Shown here piece by piece: positions 1-5,823 of a stretch of DNA of 5,823 nucleotides (position 1 is its first letter; the number at the start of each line of letters is the position of its first letter). The position numbers and the translations under genes are program-made. This DNA comes from a bacterium. Lineage in GTDB: Bacteria; Actinomycetota; Acidimicrobiia; UBA5794; ZC4RG35. The notes below the pieces were generated by a model that saw only the letters and a program-made list of their open reading frames with translations, was not told the DNA's origin and ran no database searches. The DNA is taken from NCBI GenBank assembly GCA_028819835.1, contig JAPPKR010000259.1, positions 1-5,823 of the forward strand, given 5' to 3'.

Positions 1-1
1 G

Positions 2-910
2 GGCTACACCGCATCGGGTGTCTACATGACCATTCAAGCCGCCACCGATCCCACCGTCCCGCCCAATGGAGGGTGTTACCGCCCGGTGGAGATCATCGCC
101 CCCAAAGGGACGATCGTCAACCCCATCTTCCCGGCCGCCTGCACCGGTGGCAACGAGATCGTCTCGGTGATCCACAACGCCGTGTACCGGGCGCTGGCGG
201 AGATCCCCCGGGACATCCCCAACCCGGTCCGGTTGATGGCCGCCGATCAGGGTTCGTCCAACAACCTGTTCCTGAGCGGCTTCGGTGAGGACGGGGAGCG
301 GTTCGTTCTCTACGAGTACCCCGAGGGCGGATGGGGCGGCGCCGAGGGCCGGGACGGCCAGAGCGCCATCTACTCGATCGTGGGCAACACCTGGAACCTC
401 CCGGTTGAGGCGATCGAGATGAGGTACCCGCTCCGCATCGACCGGTACGAGCTTCGCCAAGACTCGGGAGGTCCCGGAGAGTGGAGGGGCGGGTTATCGG
501 TCAGACGTGATTACAGGTTGCTTGCCCCCACCGGGGAGTTGTCGGTGCTGGGCAACCGGGTGAGAGTCCCCCCTTACGGTCTGTTCGGCGGCCACCACGG
601 GGCCCCTGCCCGGTACCGGATCGATGCCGGCACGCCCACCGAACGGCTGGCGGCACCCGAGTTCGGCGCCAAGAAGTCGATGGTTCCCCTGGAGCGAGAC
701 CAGGTGGTGAACCAGGAGACAGCAGGTGGCGGCGGATACGGCGATCCGTTGGACCGGGACCCGGAAGCCGTGGCCCGCGATGTCGAGTACGAATACATCT
801 CCCGCAGGAGCGCCTTCGAGGACTACGGGGTGGTGCTGGACGATGAAGGCGCACTCGACAGGAAGGGAACTGCATCCCGCCGGGAAACTCTCAGGGAAAA
901 CCGAAGGTGA
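2..910 (+). CDS. Hydantoinase B/oxoprolinase family protein, C-terminal part (5' end outside window)
   Basis: This is the C-terminal 302 residues of a HyuB-type subunit. Family members, with HyuA, carry out ATP-dependent opening of hydantoin, N-methylhydantoin or 5-oxoproline-like rings; related subunits form acetone/acetophenone carboxylases. The reading frame is open from base 2, and the ATG at 26 is internal because family-conserved sequence (GYTASGVY) precedes it. Family-typical blocks are the proline- and asparagine-rich region around fragment residues 15-30, GSSNN, GGWGGAEGRDG (109-119), a GEWRGG turn (159-164) and the C-terminal GGGGYGDP signature (242-249), followed by the usual tail ending DYGVVLD. 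Full-length HyuB proteins are about 550-600 residues, so roughly half is missing to the left. Its stop overlaps the GTG start of the aminotransferase by 4 nt. HyuA is expected upstream but is not visible. The family is near certain; the substrate is unknown. Confidence 0.93.
   Translation, partial: GYTASGVYMTIQAATDPTVPPNGGCYRPVEIIAPKGTIVNPIFPAACTGGNEIVSVIHNAVYRALAEIPRDIPNPVRLMAADQGSSNNLFLSGFGEDGERFVLYEYPEGGWGGAEGRDGQSAIYSIVGNTWNLPVEAIEMRYPLRIDRYELRQDSGGPGEWRGGLSVRRDYRLLAPTGELSVLGNRVRVPPYGLFGGHHGAPARYRIDAGTPTERLAAPEFGAKKSMVPLERDQVVNQETAGGGGYGDPLDRDPEAVARDVEYEYISRRSAFEDYGVVLDDEGALDRKGTASRRETLRENRR
893..909 (+). promoter_or_regulatory. Ribosome binding site and GTG start of the aminotransferase, inside the hyuB end
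   Basis: An AGGG element at 893-896 lies 10 nt before a GTG at 907-909, which overlaps the hyuB TGA (908-910) as GTGA. The next in-frame ATG (1009) falls inside the conserved N-terminal region of the aminotransferase and would remove the conserved segment around TPGSRALW, so the GTG start is preferred. The arrangement implies translational coupling. Confidence 0.6.
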
Positions 911-2262
911 GAGACACCGGACCCCTGGCTCGGAAGGTCGAAGCCCTATATCGAGACCGCACTCCCGGATCCCGGGCCCTGTGGGAGGAGAGCAGGGGGA
1001 TCCTGCCCATGGGAGTCTCGGGGGCTGCCAAGTTCTACGAGCCGTACCCGGTGGCGCTGGCCGCCGGGTCAGGGGGGCATGTGACGGATGTGGACGGAAA
1101 CGACTATGTGGATCTCCTGATGGGCGCCGGTTCCTCCCTCTTAGGCCACTCCCATACCTCCGTGGTGGCGGCGGTGCGTGACCAGATCGGCCGGATGGCC
1201 ACCGTCCTGGCGCCCGCTCCGCTCGAGCGGGAGTTTGCCGAGCGAATCCGGGGGCTGATGCCGTACCTGGAACGTCTCCGGTTTGCAAACACCGGTTCCG
1301 AGGCGGTACGGACCGCTCTGCGCGCCGCCCGGGCGGCCACCGGCCGGATGCGCTATGCCAAGTTCGAAGGCAACTACCACGGTTCCGATGACTACTTTCT
1401 CCTGTCCTCGGTCTCGCGGGAGGTGGCGGGACCTCCCCACCGCCCCAAGCCGGTCCCCGACTCGGCCGGGATTCCCGACCGCATCCGGGAGGAGACCCTG
1501 CTGCTCCCCTACAACGATGTGGAGAACGCGGTGTCTCTCATCTCCGACAACGCCTCCGACCTGGCCGCGGTGGTGATGGAACCGGTGGCCTTCTCCAGCG
1601 GCGGCGCGGTGGCCGCCGATCGGCACTTTGCCCAAGCGGTCCGGGACGTCACCGCCCAAAAGGGAATCGTGCTGATCTTCGACGAGGTGGTGACCGGCCT
1701 GCGGCTGGGGACCGCCGGCGCTCCCGGATACCTGGGAGTGACGCCTGATCTGTCCTGCATCGGGAAAGCCATCGGAGGGGGTCTGCCCCTGTCGGCGGTG
1801 GGTGGGCGAGCCGACATCATGGAAACCGTGCTGGGCGCCTCGGCCCACGCCCGGGGCACCCACATCTTCCACTCCGGGACCTTCACGGGGAACCCGGTCT
1901 CGCTGGCAGCCGGGATGGCCGTCCTCGACGTCCTGGAACGGGAGCCGGTGCTCGAACACGTCGACTGGCTGGGCGACAGGTTGCGCGCCACTCTCCAGGA
2001 GGTCCTCGACTCCCACGGGCGGGGTCACATGACCGGATTCGGCTCGATCTTCCAGTTGCATTTCACCGAAGCCCCTCCCCGCAACCGGCGGGAGATCCTG
2101 GCCGGGGACCTCGTCATGCTGGCCGCGGTGCTGCTCGGCATGTGCGCACACGGGATCCTGTGGCCGCCCGTCCACCCGGGGGTGGTGGCCTTCGCACACA
2201 CCGAGTCGGACATCGACCGGACCGCCTCGTGCCTGGAGACGGTGCTGGAGATGGCGTCATGA
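907..2262 (+). CDS. Class III PLP-dependent aminotransferase, glutamate-1-semialdehyde aminomutase-like
   Basis: A 451-residue fold-type I PLP enzyme of aminotransferase class III, cytosolic. Visible motifs in order are NTGSEA (128-133, phosphate-binding loop), KFEGNYHG (152-159, aromatic/His stacking on PLP), MEP (224-226), the FDEV motif with D259 that pairs with the pyridine nitrogen, the Schiff-base lysine K287 in IGKAIGGGLP, and HSGTFTGNP (322-330) with T325 contacting PLP phosphate. KFEGxYHG and GTFxGNP are typical of glutamate-1-semialdehyde 2,1-aminomutase (HemL) and its relatives, and the length is close to that family's (about 430). The neighbours are not haem-biosynthesis genes, so it is more likely a catabolic paralogue that transaminates or shifts an amino group on a hyu-derived product. 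The GTG start overlaps the hyuB stop, and its TGA overlaps the next ATG. All catalytic residues are present. Fold is certain; substrate unknown. Confidence 0.95.
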   Translation: MRDTGPLARKVEALYRDRTPGSRALWEESRGILPMGVSGAAKFYEPYPVALAAGSGGHVTDVDGNDYVDLLMGAGSSLLGHSHTSVVAAVRDQIGRMATVLAPAPLEREFAERIRGLMPYLERLRFANTGSEAVRTALRAARAATGRMRYAKFEGNYHGSDDYFLLSSVSREVAGPPHRPKPVPDSAGIPDRIREETLLLPYNDVENAVSLISDNASDLAAVVMEPVAFSSGGAVAADRHFAQAVRDVTAQKGIVLIFDEVVTGLRLGTAGAPGYLGVTPDLSCIGKAIGGGLPLSAVGGRADIMETVLGASAHARGTHIFHSGTFTGNPVSLAAGMAVLDVLEREPVLEHVDWLGDRLRATLQEVLDSHGRGHMTGFGSIFQLHFTEAPPRNRREILAGDLVMLAAVLLGMCAHGILWPPVHPGVVAFAHTESDIDRTASCLETVLEMAS

Positions 2263-3011
2263 CCCGAACCGGCCATTCGGAGGAGCGCAAGGCCGCCATC
2301 CTCACCGGTGCAGGTAGGGGCATCGGCAAGGGGATCGCCACCACCCTGGCCGAGCGGGGATACGACCTGGTCATCACCTCCCGCACCCGCGAGGACCTGG
2401 AAGTGACAGGACAACTGGTGGAACAGGTGGGCGGCTCGGCGGCAATCGTGGTTGCGGACCTGAAGGATCCGGACACCCCATCGGTGCTGCTCGAGACGGC
2501 CATCGATCGATACGGTCGCCTGGACGGGCTGGTCAACAACGCGGCCGTCAACGTGTTCGCTCACTTCTGGACCCAGTCCGAGAGCACCCTCGATGAGACC
2601 ATCGCCACCAATCTCACCGCTCCCTTCTACCTGTGCCAGGCCGCAGCGAACTACTGGGTCGACAACGGTCGGGGAGGGGCGATCGTCAACATCAGTTCGG
2701 CGGAGGACACCATCGCCTATCCCGAGCAGGTTCCCTACGCCTGCTCGAAGGGAGGGCTCCTCTCTCTGACCAAGGTGCTGGCCCTGGAGTGGGGGCCGTT
2801 GGGGATCCGGGTGAACGCGGTCAGTCCCGGTTCGGTCGACACCGAGATGACCCCCGACGTCTACCGGCAGGAGGCCCCGAAGCTGATGCCGATCGGTCGC
2901 CTCGGGAGACCGGAGGACATCGGCGCCTGTGTCTTCTTCCTGCTGAGCGACGACGCCGCCTTCGTCACCGGCACGGCGCTTTATGCCGATGGGGGGTACA
3001 TGCTGCAATGA
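2259..3011 (+). CDS. Short-chain dehydrogenase/reductase, classical type (first of a tandem pair)
   Basis: A 250-residue classical SDR, an NAD(P)-dependent oxidoreductase acting on an alcohol or carbonyl. It has the nucleotide-binding TGAGRGIG (16-23), NNAA (93-96), the structural/catalytic N118 in ATNL, and the catalytic S147, Y160 and K164 (YACSK), with the normal 13-residue Ser-Tyr spacing. The C-terminal GRPEDIG, FVTG and DGG motifs are intact. The second beta strand ends in SRTRE with R42 and no acidic residue, which usually favours NADP(H). The ATG at 2259 overlaps the aminotransferase stop as ATGA, with GGAG at 2247-2250 eight nt upstream. The frame is open further upstream, but that lies inside the aminotransferase gene and lacks SDR-like sequence. 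Automatic annotation would likely call it 3-oxoacyl-ACP reductase or glucose 1-dehydrogenase; operon context argues for a catabolic role instead. Substrate unknown. Confidence 0.94.
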   Translation: MTRTGHSEERKAAILTGAGRGIGKGIATTLAERGYDLVITSRTREDLEVTGQLVEQVGGSAAIVVADLKDPDTPSVLLETAIDRYGRLDGLVNNAAVNVFAHFWTQSESTLDETIATNLTAPFYLCQAAANYWVDNGRGGAIVNISSAEDTIAYPEQVPYACSKGGLLSLTKVLALEWGPLGIRVNAVSPGSVDTEMTPDVYRQEAPKLMPIGRLGRPEDIGACVFFLLSDDAAFVTGTALYADGGYMLQ

Positions 3012-3760
3012 GCGGGAAGCTTTCGGGGAAGAACGCCATCGTCACCGGGGTCGCCTCGGGGATCGGGAAGGCCACCGCCGTCAGGCTGGCGGCCGACGGC
3101 GCCAACCTCTTCTGCGTGGATCGGGATGGGGAGGGCTTGGCGAGGGTGGTCGGCACCTTGGGCGAACGCCATGTCGGTTTCGCCGCCGATCTGAGTCGCG
3201 CCTCATCGTGCCAGGAGGTTGTGGCGGCTGCCCTGGAGCACTGGGACAACCGGATCCACATCCTGGTCAACGCAGCGGCGATCCTGATCCGCGAGCCTAC
3301 CCTGTCTCACTCGAGGGAAGCCTGGGACCTGACCTTCGACGTAAACCTGAGAGCGCCGTTCATCCTGTCCAGAGACGTGGTGGCGTCCATGATGGAGGCG
3401 GAAATCCGCGGCGCCATAGTGAACGTGGCTTCCATCGAGGCGGTGCTTCCCGGACGAGGGCATGTGGCATACACGGCTTCCAAGGGGGCGATCACCATGC
3501 TGACCCGCTCCTCGGCTTTCGAGATGGCCCCTTATGGGATCCGCGTGAACGCGGTCTCTCCGGGAGTAATCGCCACCGGAATGAACGCCGATCTGCGGGA
3601 GGATCCGGAGAGTTGGTCGGAGATGCTGTCCGGCACGCCGATGCGCCGCCACGGTGAGCCCGAGGAGATAGCCGCGGTCATCGCCTTCCTGGCGTCGGAT
3701 GACCCCAGCTTCGTCACGGGAGCGATAGTCACCGCCGACGGCGGTTGGACACTACATTGA
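3008..3760 (+). CDS. Short-chain dehydrogenase/reductase, classical type (second of a tandem pair)
   Basis: A second classical SDR, also 250 residues. It shows TGVASGIG (13-20), D38 at the end of the second beta strand (CVDRD), N113 in DVNL, and catalytic S142, Y155 and K159 (YTASK) with 13-residue Ser-Tyr spacing. D38 normally binds the adenosine ribose hydroxyls and predicts NAD(H) preference, unlike the preceding SDR. The usual NNAG motif is altered to NAAA (88-91), a tolerated family variant. The C-terminal GEPEEIA, FVTG and DGGW blocks are intact, so the enzyme should be active. The ATG at 3008 overlaps the previous stop as ATGA, with a G-run at 2991-2996 as a possible weak ribosome binding site. 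Earlier in-frame codons lie within the first SDR gene and do not encode SDR sequence. The two proteins share only family motifs, so this is an old paralogous pair rather than a recent duplication. Substrate unknown. Confidence 0.94.
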   Translation: MSGKLSGKNAIVTGVASGIGKATAVRLAADGANLFCVDRDGEGLARVVGTLGERHVGFAADLSRASSCQEVVAAALEHWDNRIHILVNAAAILIREPTLSHSREAWDLTFDVNLRAPFILSRDVVASMMEAEIRGAIVNVASIEAVLPGRGHVAYTASKGAITMLTRSSAFEMAPYGIRVNAVSPGVIATGMNADLREDPESWSEMLSGTPMRRHGEPEEIAAVIAFLASDDPSFVTGAIVTADGGWTLH

Positions 3761-3775
3761 CCGGCGCCGTTTGGT

Positions 3776-3793
3776 AGGGAGAGAAGGCAGGAC
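3776..3793 (+). promoter_or_regulatory. Ribosome binding site of the E2 gene
   Basis: The 33-nt gap after the second SDR ends in a purine-rich tract from 3776 that includes AGGGAG and AAGG (3784-3787), the latter 6 nt before the ATG at 3794. No hairpin followed by a T-run is visible in the gap, so transcription probably continues from the SDR genes. I see no convincing promoter here. Confidence 0.6.
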
Positions 3794-4939
3794 ATGCGAC
3801 TGGTGAGGATGCCCCGACTGGGACAGGACATGGAAGAGGGAACTCTCGTGGAGTGGGCAAGGTCGGTGGGCGACCAGGTCGTGGAGGGCGAGATCCTGGC
3901 CGTGATAGAGACCGACAAGGCGGAGGTGGCCTTCGAATCGCCCTCCGGCGGGTACCTGGTGGCGGTCCTGGCGGAGGCGGGCTCGACCCTGGCCACGGGA
4001 GCCCCGATCGCATGGATCGCCGATGACCCCACGGCCAAGCCCCCTTCTGTGGAGTCGGCTACCGCTCCGGGTGAGAAGGTGCCGCAACCCAAGGAGGCTC
4101 CCTCTCCTGAGGCCGCAGTCCGAAGGACCCCGCCGAGGCCCCGAGGACGGAAGCCGGTCTCGCCCCTGGCCCGCCGCCGGGCAAGGGAACTCCGAGTCGA
4201 TCTGGCCGGAGTCGAGGGTACGGGTCCGGGGGGAAGGGTCACCGAGGATGACGTGGTGAAGGCCCACCAGGCTGCACAGACTTCCTCCGGGGACTCCGAC
4301 GGACTGTCTCGGATGCGGCTGGCCATCGCTGCCCGAATGTCCAAGTCGGCGGCGGTCCCCCAGTTCCAACTGGTAAGAGAGATCGTCCTCGAAAAGCCCG
4401 AGGATCCCGGAGATGGGCCGAAGGTGACCTATACGGACCTGTTGCTGTGGGCCACGGCCGGGGCCCTGGCGGAGAGGCCGGCGGTCAACTCCAGTTGGGT
4501 TGAAGGCAATCCGCCCACGGTCCGATTCCACCCGAAGGTCAATCTCGGGTTCGCGGCGGCGGTTCCCGACGGCTTGATCGTGCCGGTGATCCGCGATGCC
4601 GCCTCCCTGTCGCCGCGTCAAATCTCCGTCCAGCGACGCAGGCTGGAGGGAGCGGCTCGCAGCGGGCGTCTTCGTCCAGGGGACCTGTCCGGCGGAACTT
4701 TCACCGTCTCTAATCTGGGCGGGGCCGGCGTGGACGAGTTCATCGCCCTGCTGAACCCGCCGGAGGCGGGCATCCTGGCGGTGGGCGCGGTGAAGCCCAG
4801 GCCGGTGGTGTTGGACGGCGCTCTGGTGTCGGCGCCCACGGTGCGGCTTACCCTTACCGGGGACCACCGGGTCTTCGACGGCATGGAGGGTGCCAGATTC
4901 CTCCAGGCCATCGCCGACCGACTGCAACCTCAGACCTGA
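3794..4939 (+). CDS. Dihydrolipoamide acyltransferase (E2) of a 2-oxoacid dehydrogenase complex
   Basis: A 381-residue E2 core subunit that transfers an acyl group from lipoamide to CoA in pyruvate, branched-chain 2-oxoacid or acetoin dehydrogenase-type complexes. Three domains are visible. Residues 1-78 are a lipoyl domain, with K42 in ETDKAEV as the lipoylation site. A Pro/Ala/Glu-rich linker (79-120) follows. The E3/E1-binding domain spans about 121-158 (SPLARRRARE, then GTGPGGRVTEDDV). The catalytic domain spans about 170-381, with GLIVPV (260-265), GGTFTVSNLG (300-309), NPPEAGILAVG and the active-site motif DHRVFDG (357-363), where H358 and D362 are the predicted catalytic pair. The stretch between residues 196 and 210 appears about 10 residues shorter than I expect for the family, where a helix usually lies. 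Only one lipoyl domain is present. No E1 or E3 gene is in the window. Complex type cannot be assigned; gene-context annotation as acetoin or branched-chain E2 would be a guess. Confidence 0.95.
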   Translation: MRLVRMPRLGQDMEEGTLVEWARSVGDQVVEGEILAVIETDKAEVAFESPSGGYLVAVLAEAGSTLATGAPIAWIADDPTAKPPSVESATAPGEKVPQPKEAPSPEAAVRRTPPRPRGRKPVSPLARRRARELRVDLAGVEGTGPGGRVTEDDVVKAHQAAQTSSGDSDGLSRMRLAIAARMSKSAAVPQFQLVREIVLEKPEDPGDGPKVTYTDLLLWATAGALAERPAVNSSWVEGNPPTVRFHPKVNLGFAAAVPDGLIVPVIRDAASLSPRQISVQRRRLEGAARSGRLRPGDLSGGTFTVSNLGGAGVDEFIALLNPPEAGILAVGAVKPRPVVLDGALVSAPTVRLTLTGDHRVFDGMEGARFLQAIADRLQPQT

Positions 4940-4964
4940 CCATGACATCTCTAGCATCTGCGAC

Positions 4965-4976
4965 GAAGGGAGCACG
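4965..4976 (+). promoter_or_regulatory. Ribosome binding site of the M24 gene
   Basis: GAAGGGAG at 4965-4972 lies 4 nt before the ATG at 4977, within the 37-nt gap after the E2 stop. It supports 4977 as the start. The spacing is slightly short but workable. No terminator-like hairpin or clear promoter is visible in the gap. Confidence 0.6.
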
Positions 4977-5823
4977 ATGAGCCTCTACGAGCCGACATAC
5001 ATGGAGGGCACCCTCGGCACCATGGCCGTGGACTGGGAGGAGCGGATCAACATGGCCCGGATGCGCGACGAGCGCAAGGCCCGGGCCCAGCACCAGATCG
5101 CCGAGGCCGGGCTGGGGTCGGTGCTCTTGCTGGACGATCCCAACATCCGCTACGTCACCGGGCTGGCCATGCTGGGCGGCTCGGGCGCGGATCACTACAG
5201 CTTCCTGACCGCCGGAGGCGACGTGGTGCATTGGGACACCGCCGATCACGCCAGCAACGAGCGCGCCAACTGCCCCTGGCTCCCCGACATCCGCTACGCG
5301 GCCCCCGGACTGGGGAACGTGCCCCGCGCCAGCGGGTCCCCGTCGGCCCGGGAGTTCCTCCTCGACACCATGGCGGACCTGATCGTGGGGGCCGCCCACG
5401 ACTACGACGTTCACCGCGACCCGGTCGGCATCGACTCCACGCAACCGGCCCTGGCCCGGAAGCTCTCGGAGCGGGGACTGGATGTCCGGGAGGGCGCCGC
5501 CGACGCTTTGCACACCGCCCGGCAGACCAAGACCAAGGACGAGATCGAGTGTTTCCGGGTCCTCTCGGCGATCTGTGAGGCAGGGTTCATGGCCATCAAG
5601 AAAGCCGCCGAGCCGGGCATGCTCGAACAGGAGGTCTGGGGAGCGGCGGTGGAGGCCGTCCTGCGCAGGGGAGGGACGGTTGAGGGAGGGTATCTCACCA
5701 GCGGCCCGAACACCTGGCCCAAGCACCAGGCCAACACCACCGACCGGATGCTGCGCCCCGGCGACATCATGTACGCCGACTTCTACAGCGCCACCTTCCA
5801 GGGTTACCGGTCATGTGTCTACC
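4977..5823 (+). CDS. M24 metallopeptidase/creatinase family protein, N-terminal part (3' end outside window)
   Basis: The frame is open from ATG 4977 to the right edge, giving 282 complete codons. Residues from about 20 to 175 form the creatinase/prolidase N-terminal domain, with the characteristic DDPNIRYVTG (53-62) and a VVHWD strand (83-87). A TARQTKTKDEIE segment (180-191) matches the usual junction (R-x-x-K-x-x-x-E-I) leading into the pita-bread catalytic domain. SGPN (242-245) and RPGDI (260-264) follow, then the first metal-ligand position, D268 in YADFYS. At the second ligand position, normally Asp in a GYxSD-like motif, the sequence reads GYRSC (276-280), so C280 replaces Asp. Family members include Xaa-Pro peptidases, creatinase (metal-independent) and the DMSP lyase DddP. 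The DPxNIRYxT block and overall layout recall the DddP/creatinase side more than prolidase, but this is from memory. The remaining ligands (His, two Glu) lie outside the window. Substrate unknown. Confidence 0.9.
   Translation, partial: MSLYEPTYMEGTLGTMAVDWEERINMARMRDERKARAQHQIAEAGLGSVLLLDDPNIRYVTGLAMLGGSGADHYSFLTAGGDVVHWDTADHASNERANCPWLPDIRYAAPGLGNVPRASGSPSAREFLLDTMADLIVGAAHDYDVHRDPVGIDSTQPALARKLSERGLDVREGAADALHTARQTKTKDEIECFRVLSAICEAGFMAIKKAAEPGMLEQEVWGAAVEAVLRRGGTVEGGYLTSGPNTWPKHQANTTDRMLRPGDIMYADFYSATFQGYRSCVY

Noticed and set aside
494..1288. Open frame on the minus strand, 264 codons
   Set aside because: It lies opposite hyuB and the aminotransferase, has an Arg/Pro/Gly-rich composition typical of high-GC antisense frames, and shows no recognisable domain.
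1141..2199. Open frame on the minus strand, 352 codons
   Set aside because: It lies wholly opposite the aminotransferase, whose catalytic motifs are intact; its translation is His/Gly/Gln-rich with no family signature.
2142..2258. N-terminal extension of the first SDR to an ATG at 2142
   Set aside because: The extra 39 residues lie inside the aminotransferase gene, resemble out-of-frame sequence, and would shift the start far from the TGxxxGxG motif; the ATG at 2259 has a GGAG and an ATGA overlap.
2633..3007. N-terminal extension of the second SDR upstream of 3008
   Set aside because: The 125 extra codons overlap the first SDR out of frame and contain no SDR features.
2025..3008. Open frame on the minus strand, 327 codons
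   Set aside because: It is antisense to the aminotransferase end and the first SDR, with no plausible domain; it results from scarce stop codons in high-GC DNA.
3761..3793. Possible terminator at the GGCGCC palindrome after the second SDR
   Set aside because: The palindrome is only 6 nt with no loop and no following T-run, so it does not form a convincing terminator.
3752..4975. Open frame on the minus strand, 407 codons
   Set aside because: It is longer than the E2 gene it opposes, but the E2 frame carries clear lipoyl, binding and catalytic motifs while this one has only low-complexity Arg/Gly/Pro sequence.
4854..5726. Open frame on the minus strand, 290 codons, and a + strand frame at 5231-5578
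   Set aside because: Both are shadows of the M24 gene, whose frame carries recognisable family motifs and runs past the window edge.

Overview
The window is a densely packed, strongly G+C-rich bacterial segment with every supported gene on the + strand. It carries a catabolic-looking gene row and no RNA genes, mobile elements or CRISPR. The G+C-biased third codon positions, a GTG start and very short gene junctions fit a high-GC bacterium. An actinobacterial lineage (for example Acidimicrobiia-like) is my best guess, but Chloroflexota or Alphaproteobacteria cannot be excluded without a homology search.

Layout: (1) the C-terminal half of a hydantoinase B/oxoprolinase-type protein, entering from the left edge and ending at 910; (2) a class III PLP aminotransferase of the glutamate-1-semialdehyde aminomutase-like group, 907-2262; (3) and (4) two consecutive short-chain dehydrogenases/reductases (SDRs), 2259-3011 and 3008-3760, each exactly 250 residues; (5) a lipoylated 2-oxoacid dehydrogenase E2 acyltransferase, 3794-4939; (6) the N-terminal 282 residues of an M24 (creatinase/Xaa-Pro peptidase/DddP-like) protein, starting at 4977 and running off the right edge. 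Gene 6 has no stop codon inside the window, so a search for closed ORFs would miss it.

Genes 1 to 4 are joined by three successive 4-nt start/stop overlaps (GTGA, ATGA, ATGA), so they are almost certainly one translationally coupled operon. Genes 5 and 6 follow after gaps of only 33 and 37 nt, each with a purine-rich ribosome binding site and no visible terminator, so they probably belong to the same transcript.

Taken together, the genes suggest stepwise breakdown of a small nitrogenous compound: ring or amide opening (Hyu-type), removal or shift of an amino group (aminotransferase), oxidation or reduction of hydroxy/oxo groups (two SDRs with different predicted cofactor preference), and acyl-CoA formation by an oxidative decarboxylation complex (E2). 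The M24 protein may supply another C-N or C-S cleaving step. The substrate is not readable from sequence. The partner subunits (HyuA, E1, E3) are not in this window. The most notable oddity is the M24 protein, which keeps the first metal-binding Asp but has Cys where the second is normally found.
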